Assembly (NCBI GenBank): GCA_024641505.1
Contig: JAHECY010000014.1
Coordinates: 1 to 59,041, forward strand
DNA: 59,041 nt
Reading direction: 5' to 3'
DNA from: Gammaproteobacteria bacterium
GTDB lineage: Bacteria; Pseudomonadota; Gammaproteobacteria; SG8-11
Within the stretch, counting starts at the first letter, position 1. Every line of letters begins with the position of its first letter. Positions 43,983 to 53,248 of the stretch are shown here, in pieces. A model generated the notes under the pieces. The model was not told where the DNA came from, searched no databases, and saw only the letters and a program-made list of their open reading frames with translations. The position numbers and the translations under genes were made by a program.

Positions 43983-44776
43983 CTGCTTGCCGCACCCGGG
44001 TGTTTGGCGGTCACGGATAATGTCGTGAAACCATCGAACATATGCGACCTGATGCAACCATGAAACTTGTCGTTATTTAACCGCGAAAAATTCAGGGGGC
44101 TGTGGTCGAGATACCAGCGATAAATCAGCACCGTTGTGACGTAAAGGTGAATATTGCCGGTCGCGAGCGGACTGAACTCGTGGCTGTCGAGGCGGACGAT
44201 GGCGGCTGTGTTGGTTGGTGTTAACATGACGACGTTCGTTGGCAATTGCTGTCGCCTGATGGTGGTCAGGCGCCGATGGTTCGCGATTTTTCTTACCTAT
44301 TCTGCGCCGAATCTCTCTTTGTCAGACGCCAATGATTTGACTCGCGATGACGCAGCGCATCCCCGGCACCACCTTGACGTCTAGGGTGTGCTGATGTCGT
44401 CATCAGCCGATGATCTGCCGAACCCGAGGTGTCATATTTCAGGCATGGCCAGGGTAAGGCGAATAACAATAATGACTGTGTAATTACCGGATTGACGGTG
44501 ACGTTGCGATCGAGCATGGCTCGCGGGGCGTTTCGCGGCAAGCCGGTACGGCGATGCGCCGGTTGCCAGTGAATAGATTCATTGCGGAAATAGACGCGCA
44601 CTAATAAATCATGTTTTAAAGAAATGTATATAGTGAGCGCTCGGCGTTGATACCTTATTATTACCACGCTTGCACCTGGTGGCGGCTCTGCTAGTCTTGA
44701 TCTGCTAAATCGGTCCTGTCGCAATAGTCATTCCGTCGTTGATTTTTGGAACCACCCGCATGCAAAGGAGAGTTCT
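43983..44776. other. Long intergenic stretch with a possible decayed reading frame
   Basis: 794 bases without a convincing gene. A plus-strand frame from about 44060 to 44320 reads like a short coding sequence (NREKIQGAVVEIP, CDVKVNIAGRERTELVAVEAD) but is broken by TAA at 44222. It then stays open for 30 more codons (WQLLSPDGGQAPMVRDF). It may be a dead small gene or chance. The rest shows no structure I can name. The leader of the GH13 gene ends in AAAGGAG, its RBS. Confidence 0.35.
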
Positions 44777-46858
44777 ATGACACCGAATAAAACTGGCACC
44801 GTCGCAGGAACAGTCACCACAGTCACCGACCCTGCGTTGGCAGCCTTGATGGAAAGATTGGAGATCAGTCGTCTGTCCGCGCCGGTTACGCAAGATCATA
44901 TTTCCGCTGCCACTCCGATGGGTGCGAACCTGGTCGCGGATGGCGCGACTTTCCGCGTTTGGGCGCCCAACGAAACCATTGAGGTTTATCTGCGGGTATC
45001 CGATCGGCACGATACTATCGATGCCGCCGGCGAGAACTGGCAGCCGAATCCGGAGCGACGGCTGCAGAGAAATACCGATAATACCTGGACCGGATTCATC
45101 CGCGGCGTGCGTGACGGCGACTATTACCGGTTTTATATTGCCAATCGGGATGGCCAACCTTACAAGCGCGATCCTTATGCGCGTGAGCTCGAGTTTTATG
45201 GCTATCCCGATTGTGATTGCATCGTGCGCGATGCCAATGGCTATCTCTGGCATGATCAGGGCTTTCGAACACCCCCCTTCAACGATCTCATCATTTATGA
45301 ATTCCATGTCGGAAGATTTTTCGCCGTGGACGAACGCGGCCAGGATGCGCGCCAGTTTCGGGTGGGCAAGTTTCTCGATGTGCTCGATCAGATCCCGCAT
45401 TTGGTGCATTTGGGTGTCAATGCCATCGAGCCGTTACCGATCGTGGAATTTCACAGTCCCTACAGTATGGGTTATAACAGCGCGGATCTGTTTTCGCCGG
45501 AAATGGATTACTGCGTGGAACCCGAAGACCTGGCGCCGTATCTGGCAAAAGTAAATAAATTGCTCGCCAATCGCGGTTGCCAGCTGATTGCCCGCAGGCA
45601 ATTGGAGGGGCAGGTCAATCAATTGAAGGCTTTAATCGATATCTGTCATCTCTATGGCATTGCCGTGATATTGGATGTCGTCTATAACCATGCCGGGCAG
45701 TTCAGTGAAGACGACGAAGGAATTTACTTTTTCGATCGCGCCAATAACGGCAATGATAACGATAGTCAGTATTTCACCAACGACGGTTGGGCGGGCGGCA
45801 AGGTCTTTGCTTATTGGAAAAAAGAAGTCAGGCAGTTTCTTATCGATAACGCCATCTCTTTTCTCAGAGAATATCATGTCGACGGGTTGCGTTACGATGA
45901 AGTCACGGTAATCGACCGTTTTGGAGGCTGGGATTTTCTTAAAGACCTGACCAACACCGTCAAATACATCAAGCCGGAATCCATTCATATCGCGGAATAC
46001 TGGCAGGATGATCCTACCTGGGTGCTGCGGGACACTCGCGAGAATGGCGCGGGATTCGATGCTGTATGGTATCCCGGGTTGCGCGACGCCGTGCGCCACG
46101 CTGTCGCTCAGGCGGCGGTTGGGCGGGACGCGCACCTTGACATGAACGGTATTAGGGACCAGCTCATGCGGCCGCCGAATTTCCCGGCGGCATGGCGCGC
46201 GGTGCAGCATCTCGAGAACCATGATCTGCAGCGCAAGGAAAATATTAACGATCGTGAACCGCGGATCCCGTCCCTGGCCGACGCCACGGACGCGCGTTCC
46301 TGGTATGCGCGCAGCCGATCTCGCGTCGCCATGAGTTTGTTGTTGACGGCGCCGGGTATTCCGATGCTGTTCATGGGGCAGGAAATACTCGAAGATAAAT
46401 TCTGGAGCGACAGCCCGGATCCCGGCGCCTTTGTCTGGTGGCATGGCCTGCTCCAGGACAAGAGCATGGTCGACCATCTTCGGTTCAGTCGAGATCTCAT
46501 CGGGGTGCGTCGGCGTCAACCGGCGTTACGTGGTGAAGCCATCAATGTCTTCCATGTGCACGAGGATAATCGCATCATCGCGTTTCACCGCTGGCTCGAA
46601 GGCGGTCGGGATGTGGTGGTGGTCGCCAGTCTCAACGAATCGTCGTTCGGGCAATATGATTTGGGATTTCCCCTGCCGGGCGTCTGGTTCGAAGTGTTTA
46701 ACAGCGACGTGTACGAGCACTGGATCAATCCCCAGGTTGTAGGTAACGCCGGCAGCATCGACGTCGACGGTGCCGAGTTGCACGGTATGCCGCATTCCTG
46801 CACCATTGCCATTCCGGCCAACGGTCTGCTGGTGTTTGCGCGCGATCGCGGCGATTGA
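44777..46858 (+). CDS. GH13 alpha-glucan enzyme with CBM48-like N-domain (branching-enzyme-like)
   Basis: A 693-residue cytoplasmic protein with AAAGGAG before the ATG. After a Thr-rich N-terminus, a CBM48-type domain (about 50-140, FRVWAPNETIEVYLRV) leads to the GH13 barrel. Motifs are DVVYNH (I), GLRYDEVTVI with nucleophile D374 (II), IHIAEYW with acid/base E407 (III) and LENHDL (IV). IPMLFMGQE near residue 530 is typical of glycogen branching enzymes and trehalohydrolases. An unusual insertion (about 250-290, KVNKLLANRGCQLIARRQLEG) separates the early barrel strands. Specificity is uncertain: branching, trehalohydrolase or maltogenic. It is convergent with argC. Confidence 0.85.
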   Translation: MTPNKTGTVAGTVTTVTDPALAALMERLEISRLSAPVTQDHISAATPMGANLVADGATFRVWAPNETIEVYLRVSDRHDTIDAAGENWQPNPERRLQRNTDNTWTGFIRGVRDGDYYRFYIANRDGQPYKRDPYARELEFYGYPDCDCIVRDANGYLWHDQGFRTPPFNDLIIYEFHVGRFFAVDERGQDARQFRVGKFLDVLDQIPHLVHLGVNAIEPLPIVEFHSPYSMGYNSADLFSPEMDYCVEPEDLAPYLAKVNKLLANRGCQLIARRQLEGQVNQLKALIDICHLYGIAVILDVVYNHAGQFSEDDEGIYFFDRANNGNDNDSQYFTNDGWAGGKVFAYWKKEVRQFLIDNAISFLREYHVDGLRYDEVTVIDRFGGWDFLKDLTNTVKYIKPESIHIAEYWQDDPTWVLRDTRENGAGFDAVWYPGLRDAVRHAVAQAAVGRDAHLDMNGIRDQLMRPPNFPAAWRAVQHLENHDLQRKENINDREPRIPSLADATDARSWYARSRSRVAMSLLLTAPGIPMLFMGQEILEDKFWSDSPDPGAFVWWHGLLQDKSMVDHLRFSRDLIGVRRRQPALRGEAINVFHVHEDNRIIAFHRWLEGGRDVVVVASLNESSFGQYDLGFPLPGVWFEVFNSDVYEHWINPQVVGNAGSIDVDGAELHGMPHSCTIAIPANGLLVFARDRGD

Positions 46859-46863
46859 TATCT

Positions 46864-46909
46864 TTGCGCTGCCATTCCGGCGTCAGCCGGGATGGCGCCC
46901 AAAGCGCAA
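46864..46909. repeat. Long palindrome between GH13 gene and argC
   Basis: The inner stem GCCATTCCGGC-GTCA-GCCGGGATGGC (one G-T pair) is flanked by outer arms TTGCGCT and AGCGCAA. It lies across the end of argC, including its stop codon. The inner sequence resembles dispersed GCCATTCCGGC repeats found in many proteobacteria. It may act as a two-way transcript-end structure for the convergent genes, although no T-runs are present. Confidence 0.65.
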
Positions 46910-47941
46910 CAGCCCGGCGCCGCGCTCCAGTCCGAACATCAAGTTCATGTTCTCCACGCCCACTTGCGCGCCCCCTTTCCCCAGGCTGTCCAACACGCTG
47001 AATACCACGATGCGTTGGCGGCGCTCATCGACGTCCAGACCGAGGTGACAATAATTGGTGCCCGCCACCGCCTTGACCTGCGGGTAGGGGCGGTACTGCC
47101 ATGCGGCGTTGGGCTCCGCGGGAGCGTCGTGGATCTTGACGAACGGCGTGGCCTGATAGAAATCCCGAAACAGCTTCAGCAATTGCGGCCGGGACACCGG
47201 TGCCGTGGCAAACACATGACTGATACACAATATGCCACGGATCAACGGCGCATAGGTCGGTGTGAAATGCACATTGACCGGCGCGCCCGCCAGCAGCGAT
47301 AGTTCCTGTTCCATTTCATAGCTGTGACGATGATCCACGACATTGTAAGCCACAATATTGTCGGCCATGGCCGGATGATGCGTCACCGCGGACGGCTCCG
47401 CACCGGCGCCGGCGGTGCCGGAAATGCCGGTGATCGCGATGTGTCGCGTATCGATCGGGAGGTGTTGCATTAAAGGCGCCAACGCAAGGATCGCGGCGGA
47501 GGCGAAGCAGCCGGGATTGGCCACCAAGCGTTGTTCGGCAACGTCGTTGCCATGTAATTCAGTAATGCCATACACGGCCTCCTGCGCCAGGTGCCAGTGG
47601 GTGTGCGGCATGTTGTAAACACGTTCCCAGTGCGCGCGTTCGCGCAAGCGAAAAGCGGCGCCCAGGTCGATCACGCGGGTGCCGATGTCCAGCAGTTGTT
47701 GGCTTGCCGTCAGTGACGCTTCCGTGGGTAACGCCAGCAGTGCGACATCGCAGGGGGTGATGTCCTCGGCGGCGATGGTGTGCAGCCCGCAGCCGAACAG
47801 ATTGGGGTGGTGGTCGCTGACCGGTCCCGGAGTGCGGCTGGTCAACCAGGCCAGGTCGACATTGGGATGATCCAGCAAAACGCGCAGCGCTTCACCGCCC
47901 ATATAGCCATTGGCTCCCATGATACCGACACGAATTTTCAT
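46883..47941 (-). CDS. argC: N-acetyl-gamma-glutamyl-phosphate reductase
   Basis: A 352-residue ArgC of the long (type 1) form. The ATG at 47941 has a strong AGGAGG RBS and gives the NADP-binding N-terminus VGIMGANGYMGGEALR. The catalytic cysteine is C145 in VANPGCFASA. Later motifs include GISGTAGAGAEPS and HRHSYEMEQEL. It reduces N-acetylglutamyl phosphate to the semialdehyde, the third step of arginine synthesis. It lies 20 bases downstream of the aminotransferase gene, so the two are probably co-transcribed. Confidence 0.95.
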   Translation of the reverse strand: MKIRVGIMGANGYMGGEALRVLLDHPNVDLAWLTSRTPGPVSDHHPNLFGCGLHTIAAEDITPCDVALLALPTEASLTASQQLLDIGTRVIDLGAAFRLRERAHWERVYNMPHTHWHLAQEAVYGITELHGNDVAEQRLVANPGCFASAAILALAPLMQHLPIDTRHIAITGISGTAGAGAEPSAVTHHPAMADNIVAYNVVDHRHSYEMEQELSLLAGAPVNVHFTPTYAPLIRGILCISHVFATAPVSRPQLLKLFRDFYQATPFVKIHDAPAEPNAAWQYRPYPQVKAVAGTNYCHLGLDVDERRQRIVVFSVLDSLGKGGAQVGVENMNLMFGLERGAGLLRFGRHPG

Positions 47942-47960
47942 GCACCGACCTCCTGGTAAT

Positions 47961-48824
47961 CTACCGTTGGGTATGTTCCGCAACAAATTGATAGAAGGCG
48001 TTGCTGATGCGCTCGAACACCGGAAACGGACGCTCAGGCAGTACCTGGTTATCTACCTGACGCACCGGGACTAATTCGATGCCGGTGCCGGTGAGAAAAC
48101 ATTCGTCGGCTTCGTAAAGATCTTTCGGGGTCAGGCTGCGTTCTTCGGTCGCTATGCCTGCGGCGTCGGCCAGGGTCAGGATTACACCGCGAGTGATGCC
48201 CTCCAGGGCGCCGTCACTGGCCGGTGGCGTCAGTAACACGCCCCCTTGTACGATGAAAATATTATTGGTGGCGCCTTCGCTGATGTTGCCCTGCTGATTG
48301 AGCATGATGCCTTCGTCGGCGCCGGCGGCGCGGGCCTGCATGCTGGTCAGTACGTTATTCAGGTAATTCAGCGACTTGATGCGGCTATCCCAGCAATTGT
48401 TGGGGACGCGCCGCGTGGCCACGATGGTGGCATGCACCCCCTTATGGCGCAATGCCGGAGACAGCATTTGCAACTGATCGGCGATGATGAATACCGTGGG
48501 ACGTGGGCAATTAGCCGGATTGACCCCTAGCGGTCCGCTGCCCCGGGTAAGCACTAGTCGCAGATAACCATCGACCAGGCCGCTGGCGTTGATGGTGTCT
48601 CGCAGCGCCGCCGACAGCATGTCGAGGTCATAGGGCATTGCCAAATGCAACGCTTGCGCCGAACGCGCGAGGCGTGCCAGATGGGCGTCGAGCATGAAAC
48701 AGCGACCGTTGTAAAACCGGATGCCCTCGAATACACCATCGCCGTACAACAGGCCGTGATCGAAAACACTGATGGTGGCGGTGCTGTTGGTGGTCACGAC
48801 GCCGTTGAGCCAGCATGCGGGCAT
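47961..48824 (-). CDS. Class IV PLP aminotransferase (branched-chain type)
   Basis: A 287-residue fold-type IV PLP enzyme. N-terminal signature FDHGLLYGDGVFEGIRFYNG; the PLP lysine is K150 in DSRIKSLNYLNNV; the phosphate-binding region is QGNISEGATNNIFIV. This fits branched-chain or D-amino-acid aminotransferases and aminodeoxychorismate lyase. The GVFEGIR and RIKSLNYLNN motifs favour an IlvE-like reaction between 2-oxoglutarate and branched-chain amino acids. The ATG at 48824 has GGAGC upstream. It is divergent from a MocR regulator, which may control it. Confidence 0.9.
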   Translation of the reverse strand: MPACWLNGVVTTNSTATISVFDHGLLYGDGVFEGIRFYNGRCFMLDAHLARLARSAQALHLAMPYDLDMLSAALRDTINASGLVDGYLRLVLTRGSGPLGVNPANCPRPTVFIIADQLQMLSPALRHKGVHATIVATRRVPNNCWDSRIKSLNYLNNVLTSMQARAAGADEGIMLNQQGNISEGATNNIFIVQGGVLLTPPASDGALEGITRGVILTLADAAGIATEERSLTPKDLYEADECFLTGTGIELVPVRQVDNQVLPERPFPVFERISNAFYQFVAEHTQR

Positions 48825-48909
48825 GGGTTGCTCCGTTAGAATGATGAGATTGTCAGTCTGCTATCCTAGCGATTTGCTGGAGTGTAAAACAGATACAGCG
48901 TAAGATGAA

Positions 48910-50394
48910 ATGGACCAGTACAGATTCGGAGGTGGCATAGTAGTGGTGCGGGCGCCAAACTTTATCTATCAACAGCTGGCCGGTGATCTGGCGCAAGCGA
49001 TCCGTGACGGTGTCTATGGGCCGACTGAACGCATGCCGTCATTGCGGCGCGTCGCGGCTCATTACCGGGTCAGCCTGGCAACGGTGGTGCAGGCATTTGC
49101 GCAGCTGGAGGCCGCGGGGTTGATAGTGGCCCGACCCAAGTCGGGCTATTTCGTGCAGCCGCGTCCACAGGAGTCTTTGGCGTCGCCGGCCGTGACGCGT
49201 CCGTCGAAACACCCGACCGCGGTCAACGTGGGGCAGTTGGCGCTGTCGCTGGTCAATGAAAGCAAGACGCAAAATTTGCTGAAGCTGGGGGCTGCGGTAC
49301 CGGGCATGGATCTGTTGCCGGTGCGTAATTTGTCACGGATGCTCGCGGGCGCGGCACGCGGTCATTGGCGCGATGCCTGCGTATATGAACTGGCGCAGGG
49401 TGCCTTGCCCTTGCGGCGGCAGATTGCGCGTTTGATGCGACAAGCGGGTTGCCGCGCGACCCCTGATGACATCGTGATTACCAATGGCTGCCTGGAAGCG
49501 CTGTCTCTGGCATTGCGCGCGGTAAGCAGCCTCGGTGATACCATCGTCATCGAGTCGCCGACCTATTTCGGCGTGTTGCAGGTGATTGAATCGCTGGGAC
49601 TAAAAGCGCTGGAAATCGCGACCCATGCGGAATCCGGTATCGACGTTGATGCCTTGGAGAAAGCGCTGAACAGCGGCCGTGTACGCGCGTGCATATTGCT
49701 GCCCACGCAAGCTAATCCTACCGGTGCCACCATGCCTGATGTGGCAAAGCAACGGGTGGCGGAATTATTGGCGCAGAAGGGCGTCCCGTTGATCGAGGAT
49801 GATGTGTACGGACCCTTGAGTTATCGGCAGCCGCGTCCTAAGGCGCTCAAGGCCTGGGATGCTACCGGCAATGTGCTATTGTGTTCGTCGTTTTCCAAGA
49901 CCTTGGCGCCGGGCTATCGCATCGGTTGGGTATACAACGAAAAATACCGGGAACAGTTGCTCTACCAGAAATTTTTAGCGAACATCAGCACCGCATCATT
50001 GCCGCAACTGGCGTTGGCGGAGTTTTTGACGCGCGGCGGGTATAGCCGCAGTTTACGGTTTCAAACACCGATCTACCGGCAGCGCATGGAGCGACTGCGC
50101 CAGTGGATTTATCAATACTTTCCCGAGGGCACGCGGGTGTCCCAGCCGGCGGGCGGTTTCGTGTGCTGGGTGGAATTGCCGTCCGCGGTGGATTGCCTGG
50201 CGTTGTACCAGCGTGCCATGGCGCGCCGCATCGCCATCAGTCCGGGTGTTTTGTTCTGCGCCCGGGGTCAATACCGCCATCATATCCGCATGAGTTGTGG
50301 CGCGGTGGAAGGAGAGCAGATGCGTGTGGCGGTACAGATACTGGGGGATATGGCGAGGCGGATCGCGGGTGAGGGTGCCCGCGCGGGCCGGTAA
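48910..50394 (+). CDS. MocR/PdxR-type GntR regulator with aminotransferase domain
   Basis: A 494-residue fusion: a winged-helix GntR domain (about 15-85, MPSLRRVAAHYRVSLATVVQAF, SGYFV) followed by a fold-type I aminotransferase domain with PLP lysine K330 in SSFSKTLAPGYR. MocR proteins bind PLP or an amino-acid adduct and regulate nearby genes, often divergent ones. The class IV aminotransferase gene begins 85 bases away on the opposite strand, making it the probable target. The aminotransferase half probably acts as a ligand sensor rather than as an enzyme. Confidence 0.9.
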   Translation: MDQYRFGGGIVVVRAPNFIYQQLAGDLAQAIRDGVYGPTERMPSLRRVAAHYRVSLATVVQAFAQLEAAGLIVARPKSGYFVQPRPQESLASPAVTRPSKHPTAVNVGQLALSLVNESKTQNLLKLGAAVPGMDLLPVRNLSRMLAGAARGHWRDACVYELAQGALPLRRQIARLMRQAGCRATPDDIVITNGCLEALSLALRAVSSLGDTIVIESPTYFGVLQVIESLGLKALEIATHAESGIDVDALEKALNSGRVRACILLPTQANPTGATMPDVAKQRVAELLAQKGVPLIEDDVYGPLSYRQPRPKALKAWDATGNVLLCSSFSKTLAPGYRIGWVYNEKYREQLLYQKFLANISTASLPQLALAEFLTRGGYSRSLRFQTPIYRQRMERLRQWIYQYFPEGTRVSQPAGGFVCWVELPSAVDCLALYQRAMARRIAISPGVLFCARGQYRHHIRMSCGAVEGEQMRVAVQILGDMARRIAGEGARAGR

Positions 50395-50468
50395 CCCTGG
50401 TCGCTGTGGGGGGTAACGTTCCCGATGTTTCGCTGTACCTGCCAGAATGCTACACTTGCCCGGCGTTG

Positions 50469-50497
50469 TTGCGTGCAAAATAACCATAAATTATAAG
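50469..50497 (+). promoter_or_regulatory. Candidate promoter of the ccm operon
   Basis: TTGCGT (50469-50474), 17 bases, then TATAAG (50492-50497), lies about 40 bases before the ccmA start. The -10 matches the consensus at five of six positions and the -35 at three. Confidence 0.35.
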
Positions 50498-50535
50498 ATA
50501 TTAAGTGAGTTGTCTGTGGGATTGGTAGATCGGTA

Positions 50536-51153
50536 ATGCTGGAAATTCAACAACTGGAATGTACGCGCGGTGACCATGTTCTGTTCAGTAACCTGAACTT
50601 TTCCCTGCGTGACGGCGAAATTCTCCATGTGCGCGGTTCCAATGGCAGCGGCAAAACGAGCCTGCTGCGCATTGTTTGCGGATTATTGCTGCCGAGCGCC
50701 GGGCAGGTGCGTTGGGCCGGGGAGAATATCCGCAGTTTGCGTGAAGAGTACACGGGCGACGTGACTTACCTGGGTCACCTCAATGGCATCAAAGGTGATT
50801 TGAGCGGCCTGGAAAACCTGCAACTGGGTGGCAAGCTGGACGGGCTGGACGTTGCGGAGCAGGAGGCTCTGGGTGTTCTGGGAAAAATGGGTTTAAGGGG
50901 GCGTGAAGATTTGCCCACTAAAGTGCTGTCCCAAGGCCAGAAACGGCGGGTTGCCTTGGCGCGTTTGTTGTTATGTAAAACCAAACTCTGGATACTGGAT
51001 GAGCCTTTTGTTGCCCTGGATGTGAAGGCAGTGGCCTACTTGCAGTCGGTGATTCAACAGCACCTTGAACGCAATGGCATGGTGATTTTCACCACACATC
51101 AGGAAGTGGAAATTAACACGGGCCGTGCCCATCATATCGATCTGGATTTATGA
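50536..51153 (+). CDS. ccmA: Haem exporter ATP-binding protein CcmA
   Basis: A 205-residue ABC ATPase with Walker A GSNGSGKT (34-41), signature LSQGQKRRVALAR and Walker B LWILDEP followed by the H-loop TTHQ. With CcmB and CcmC it drives release of haem-loaded CcmE on the periplasmic side in system I cytochrome c maturation. It is the first gene of ccmABCDEFGHI and overlaps ccmB by four bases. Confidence 0.97.
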   Translation: MLEIQQLECTRGDHVLFSNLNFSLRDGEILHVRGSNGSGKTSLLRIVCGLLLPSAGQVRWAGENIRSLREEYTGDVTYLGHLNGIKGDLSGLENLQLGGKLDGLDVAEQEALGVLGKMGLRGREDLPTKVLSQGQKRRVALARLLLCKTKLWILDEPFVALDVKAVAYLQSVIQQHLERNGMVIFTTHQEVEINTGRAHHIDLDL

Positions 51154-51833
51154 GTCGACCGGGAGTGTTTGACGCTTTTCGCGCCGTAGTCGCCCGGGAT
51201 ATGACCCTGGCTATGCGCCGTAAGACCGATGTGCTCAACGCGCTGGCCTTCTTTATTATAGCGGTCACCTTGTTTCCTCTGGGGGTTGGGCCGGAAATCG
51301 AGACGCTGCGGGCGATCGCGCCGGGAGTCATCTGGGTGGCGGCGCTGCTGGCGGCCATGATGTCTCTGGGACGAATTTTTTCCGGCGATTATGAAGACGG
51401 CACCTTGGAGCAAATGCTGTTAGGCAATTTTCCGGTTTCAATCATGGTATTGGGAAAAGTTTTTGCCCACTGGTTGTTAACTGGCGTACCGCTGGTATTA
51501 TTGTCCCCTTTGCTCGGTATGCAGCTGGGGCTTGGGGAAGAAGCCCTGTGGGTGTTGATCTATACCCTGCTATTGGGTACTCCGGTGCTGAGCTTGATCG
51601 GTTCCGTGGGTGCGGCACTTACCCTCGGGGTGCGGGGGGGTGGGGTGTTAATCTCGTTGTTAGTGCTGCCTCTTTATGTGCCGATATTGATCTTCGGCGC
51701 TGGTGCGGTCGAGGCATTGGGAACCCCCAGTGGTATTCAGCCGTACTTATCGATACAGGGAGCCATTTTGGCCCTGAGTGTGGCCTTGACACCCATGGCA
51801 ACCGCCGCGGCACTGCGTATTAGTATGGAGTAG
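51150..51833 (+). CDS. ccmB: Haem exporter membrane subunit CcmB
   Basis: A 227-residue integral membrane protein with six helices and the CcmB motifs FSGDYEDGTLEQMLL and ALTLGVRGGGVLISLLVLPLY (split in the middle of one helix). It pairs with CcmA as the transporter core. ATG overlaps the ccmA stop. Confidence 0.96.
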   Translation: MSRPGVFDAFRAVVARDMTLAMRRKTDVLNALAFFIIAVTLFPLGVGPEIETLRAIAPGVIWVAALLAAMMSLGRIFSGDYEDGTLEQMLLGNFPVSIMVLGKVFAHWLLTGVPLVLLSPLLGMQLGLGEEALWVLIYTLLLGTPVLSLIGSVGAALTLGVRGGGVLISLLVLPLYVPILIFGAGAVEALGTPSGIQPYLSIQGAILALSVALTPMATAAALRISME

Positions 51834-51841
51834 GACAGGAC

Positions 51842-52588
51842 ATGGCGAAATCCCAAACATGGTTATATTTTTCCTCACCTAAGACATTTTACCCGTTAGC
51901 CGGAAAATTGATTCCCTGGTTTACCGCCCTGGCCATCGTGCTAACCGTTATCGGGTTGTACATGGGGTTTTTTGTCGCGCCAACGGACTATAAGCAGGGC
52001 GACAGCTACCGCATCATTTTTATTCACGTGGCCGCCGCGTGGATGTCCATGTTCATTTACGCGGTGATGGCAGGGTATGCGGTTATCGGTCTCGTCTGGA
52101 ATGTGAAGCTGTCGGAAATGATGGCCTCATCGCTGGCCCCAACGGGCGCCATTTTTACATTTCTCGCGTTGTGGACCGGCGCCTTATGGGGCAGGCCTAC
52201 CTGGGGAGCCTATTGGGTGTGGGATGCGCGCCTGACGTCTGAATTGATTTTGTTATTCCTTTATATTGGTTATATGGCCCTACAATCCGCAATTGATGAT
52301 CCCCGGCGTGCCTCCCGGGCGAGCGCACTTTTGGCGATCGTCGGAGTCATAAACCTACCAATAATTTACTTTTCCGTACGGTGGTGGAACACGCTGCATC
52401 AGGGAGCGTCCGTGAGCCCGGAAATGGCCCCGAAAATGGCCGCGGACATGAAGACAACCATGATGGTGATGGTGTTCGCGTTTTGGATGTATGCCATTGC
52501 CATTGTGTTGGCACGGGTACGGACGCTGATTCTGGAAAGGGAAAAAAATACCGCTTGGGTCGTGGAGTTATTGGAGGCGAAACAATGA
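51842..52588 (+). CDS. ccmC: Haem handling protein CcmC
   Basis: A 248-residue, six-helix membrane protein. It carries the WWD haem-presenting motif (WGAYWVWDARLTSE) and flanking histidines (FIHVAAAWMSMF, RWWNTLHQG). CcmC loads haem onto CcmE. It begins 8 bases after ccmB and its stop overlaps the ccmD start. Confidence 0.97.
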   Translation: MAKSQTWLYFSSPKTFYPLAGKLIPWFTALAIVLTVIGLYMGFFVAPTDYKQGDSYRIIFIHVAAAWMSMFIYAVMAGYAVIGLVWNVKLSEMMASSLAPTGAIFTFLALWTGALWGRPTWGAYWVWDARLTSELILLFLYIGYMALQSAIDDPRRASRASALLAIVGVINLPIIYFSVRWWNTLHQGASVSPEMAPKMAADMKTTMMVMVFAFWMYAIAIVLARVRTLILEREKNTAWVVELLEAKQ

Positions 52589-52773
52589 GCCAGTGGCATA
52601 GCATTGGCGAATTTTTCGCGATGGGTGGGTACGGGTTCTATGTATGGGGCTCCTATCTGGTTACCTTCGGATTCATTATTGCTGAAATATTTCTGGTGCG
52701 TAAACAGCGTCGCGATGTGCGCAAACAGATTGCCCGACTGGCACGGCTAAACGACAAGGTGGATGAAACATGA
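52585..52773 (+). CDS. ccmD: Small haem exporter accessory protein CcmD
   Basis: A 62-residue protein with GGAGG before the ATG, overlapping the ccmC stop. One membrane helix (VWGSYLVTFGFIIAEIFLV) follows the conserved FFAMGGYGFYVW stretch, and the tail is basic. It fits CcmD, which releases holo-CcmE from CcmABC. Confidence 0.9.
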   Translation: MSQWHSIGEFFAMGGYGFYVWGSYLVTFGFIIAEIFLVRKQRRDVRKQIARLARLNDKVDET

Positions 52774-53237
52774 AAGCACGTGAGAAGCGATTGGCTATGG
52801 TCATCGGCGGTTTAACCGCCTTGGGCGCGGCCGCGGGATTGGTTTTTTATGCTCTGGGCAGTGGCGTGTCATTTTATTACAGCCCTACCCAGGTGAAAAA
52901 TAACGAGGCTCCCCTGGACCGGACGATTCGTCTGGGCGGCTTGGTGCAAAAGGGTTCCTTGCAGCGGGAAAACGATGGTCTCACGGTACATTTCGTGGTG
53001 ACCGACTATGCGCAAAACGTCGATGTCACCTTTAAGGGAATTCTCCCGGACCTGTTCCAGGAAGGTCAAGGCGTGGTGGCCCAGGGCAAGATGGCGAGCA
53101 ATGGCGGATTCACCGCCATGGAAGTGCTGGCCAAGCACGACGAAAACTACATGCCACCGGAAGTGGCGGACATGCTGAAAAAAGGTGAGCAAGCCAACAA
53201 GGGTGCTGCTGCCACCCCAGTGAGTACTCAAAACTAG
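52770..53237 (+). CDS. ccmE: Haem chaperone CcmE
   Basis: A 155-residue periplasmic haem chaperone with an N-terminal membrane anchor and OB-fold. The haem-binding motif HxxxY is H123-Y127 in AKHDENYMP. Covalent haem on this histidine is passed to CcmF/H for attachment. Overlaps ccmD by four bases. Confidence 0.97.
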   Translation: MKAREKRLAMVIGGLTALGAAAGLVFYALGSGVSFYYSPTQVKNNEAPLDRTIRLGGLVQKGSLQRENDGLTVHFVVTDYAQNVDVTFKGILPDLFQEGQGVVAQGKMASNGGFTAMEVLAKHDENYMPPEVADMLKKGEQANKGAAATPVSTQN

Positions 53238-53248
53238 GAGACTAAAAG

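Noticed and set aside
44102-44224. 40-codon plus-strand open frame
   Set aside because: It is short, has no RBS and ends in an early TAA; described only as a possible decayed frame.
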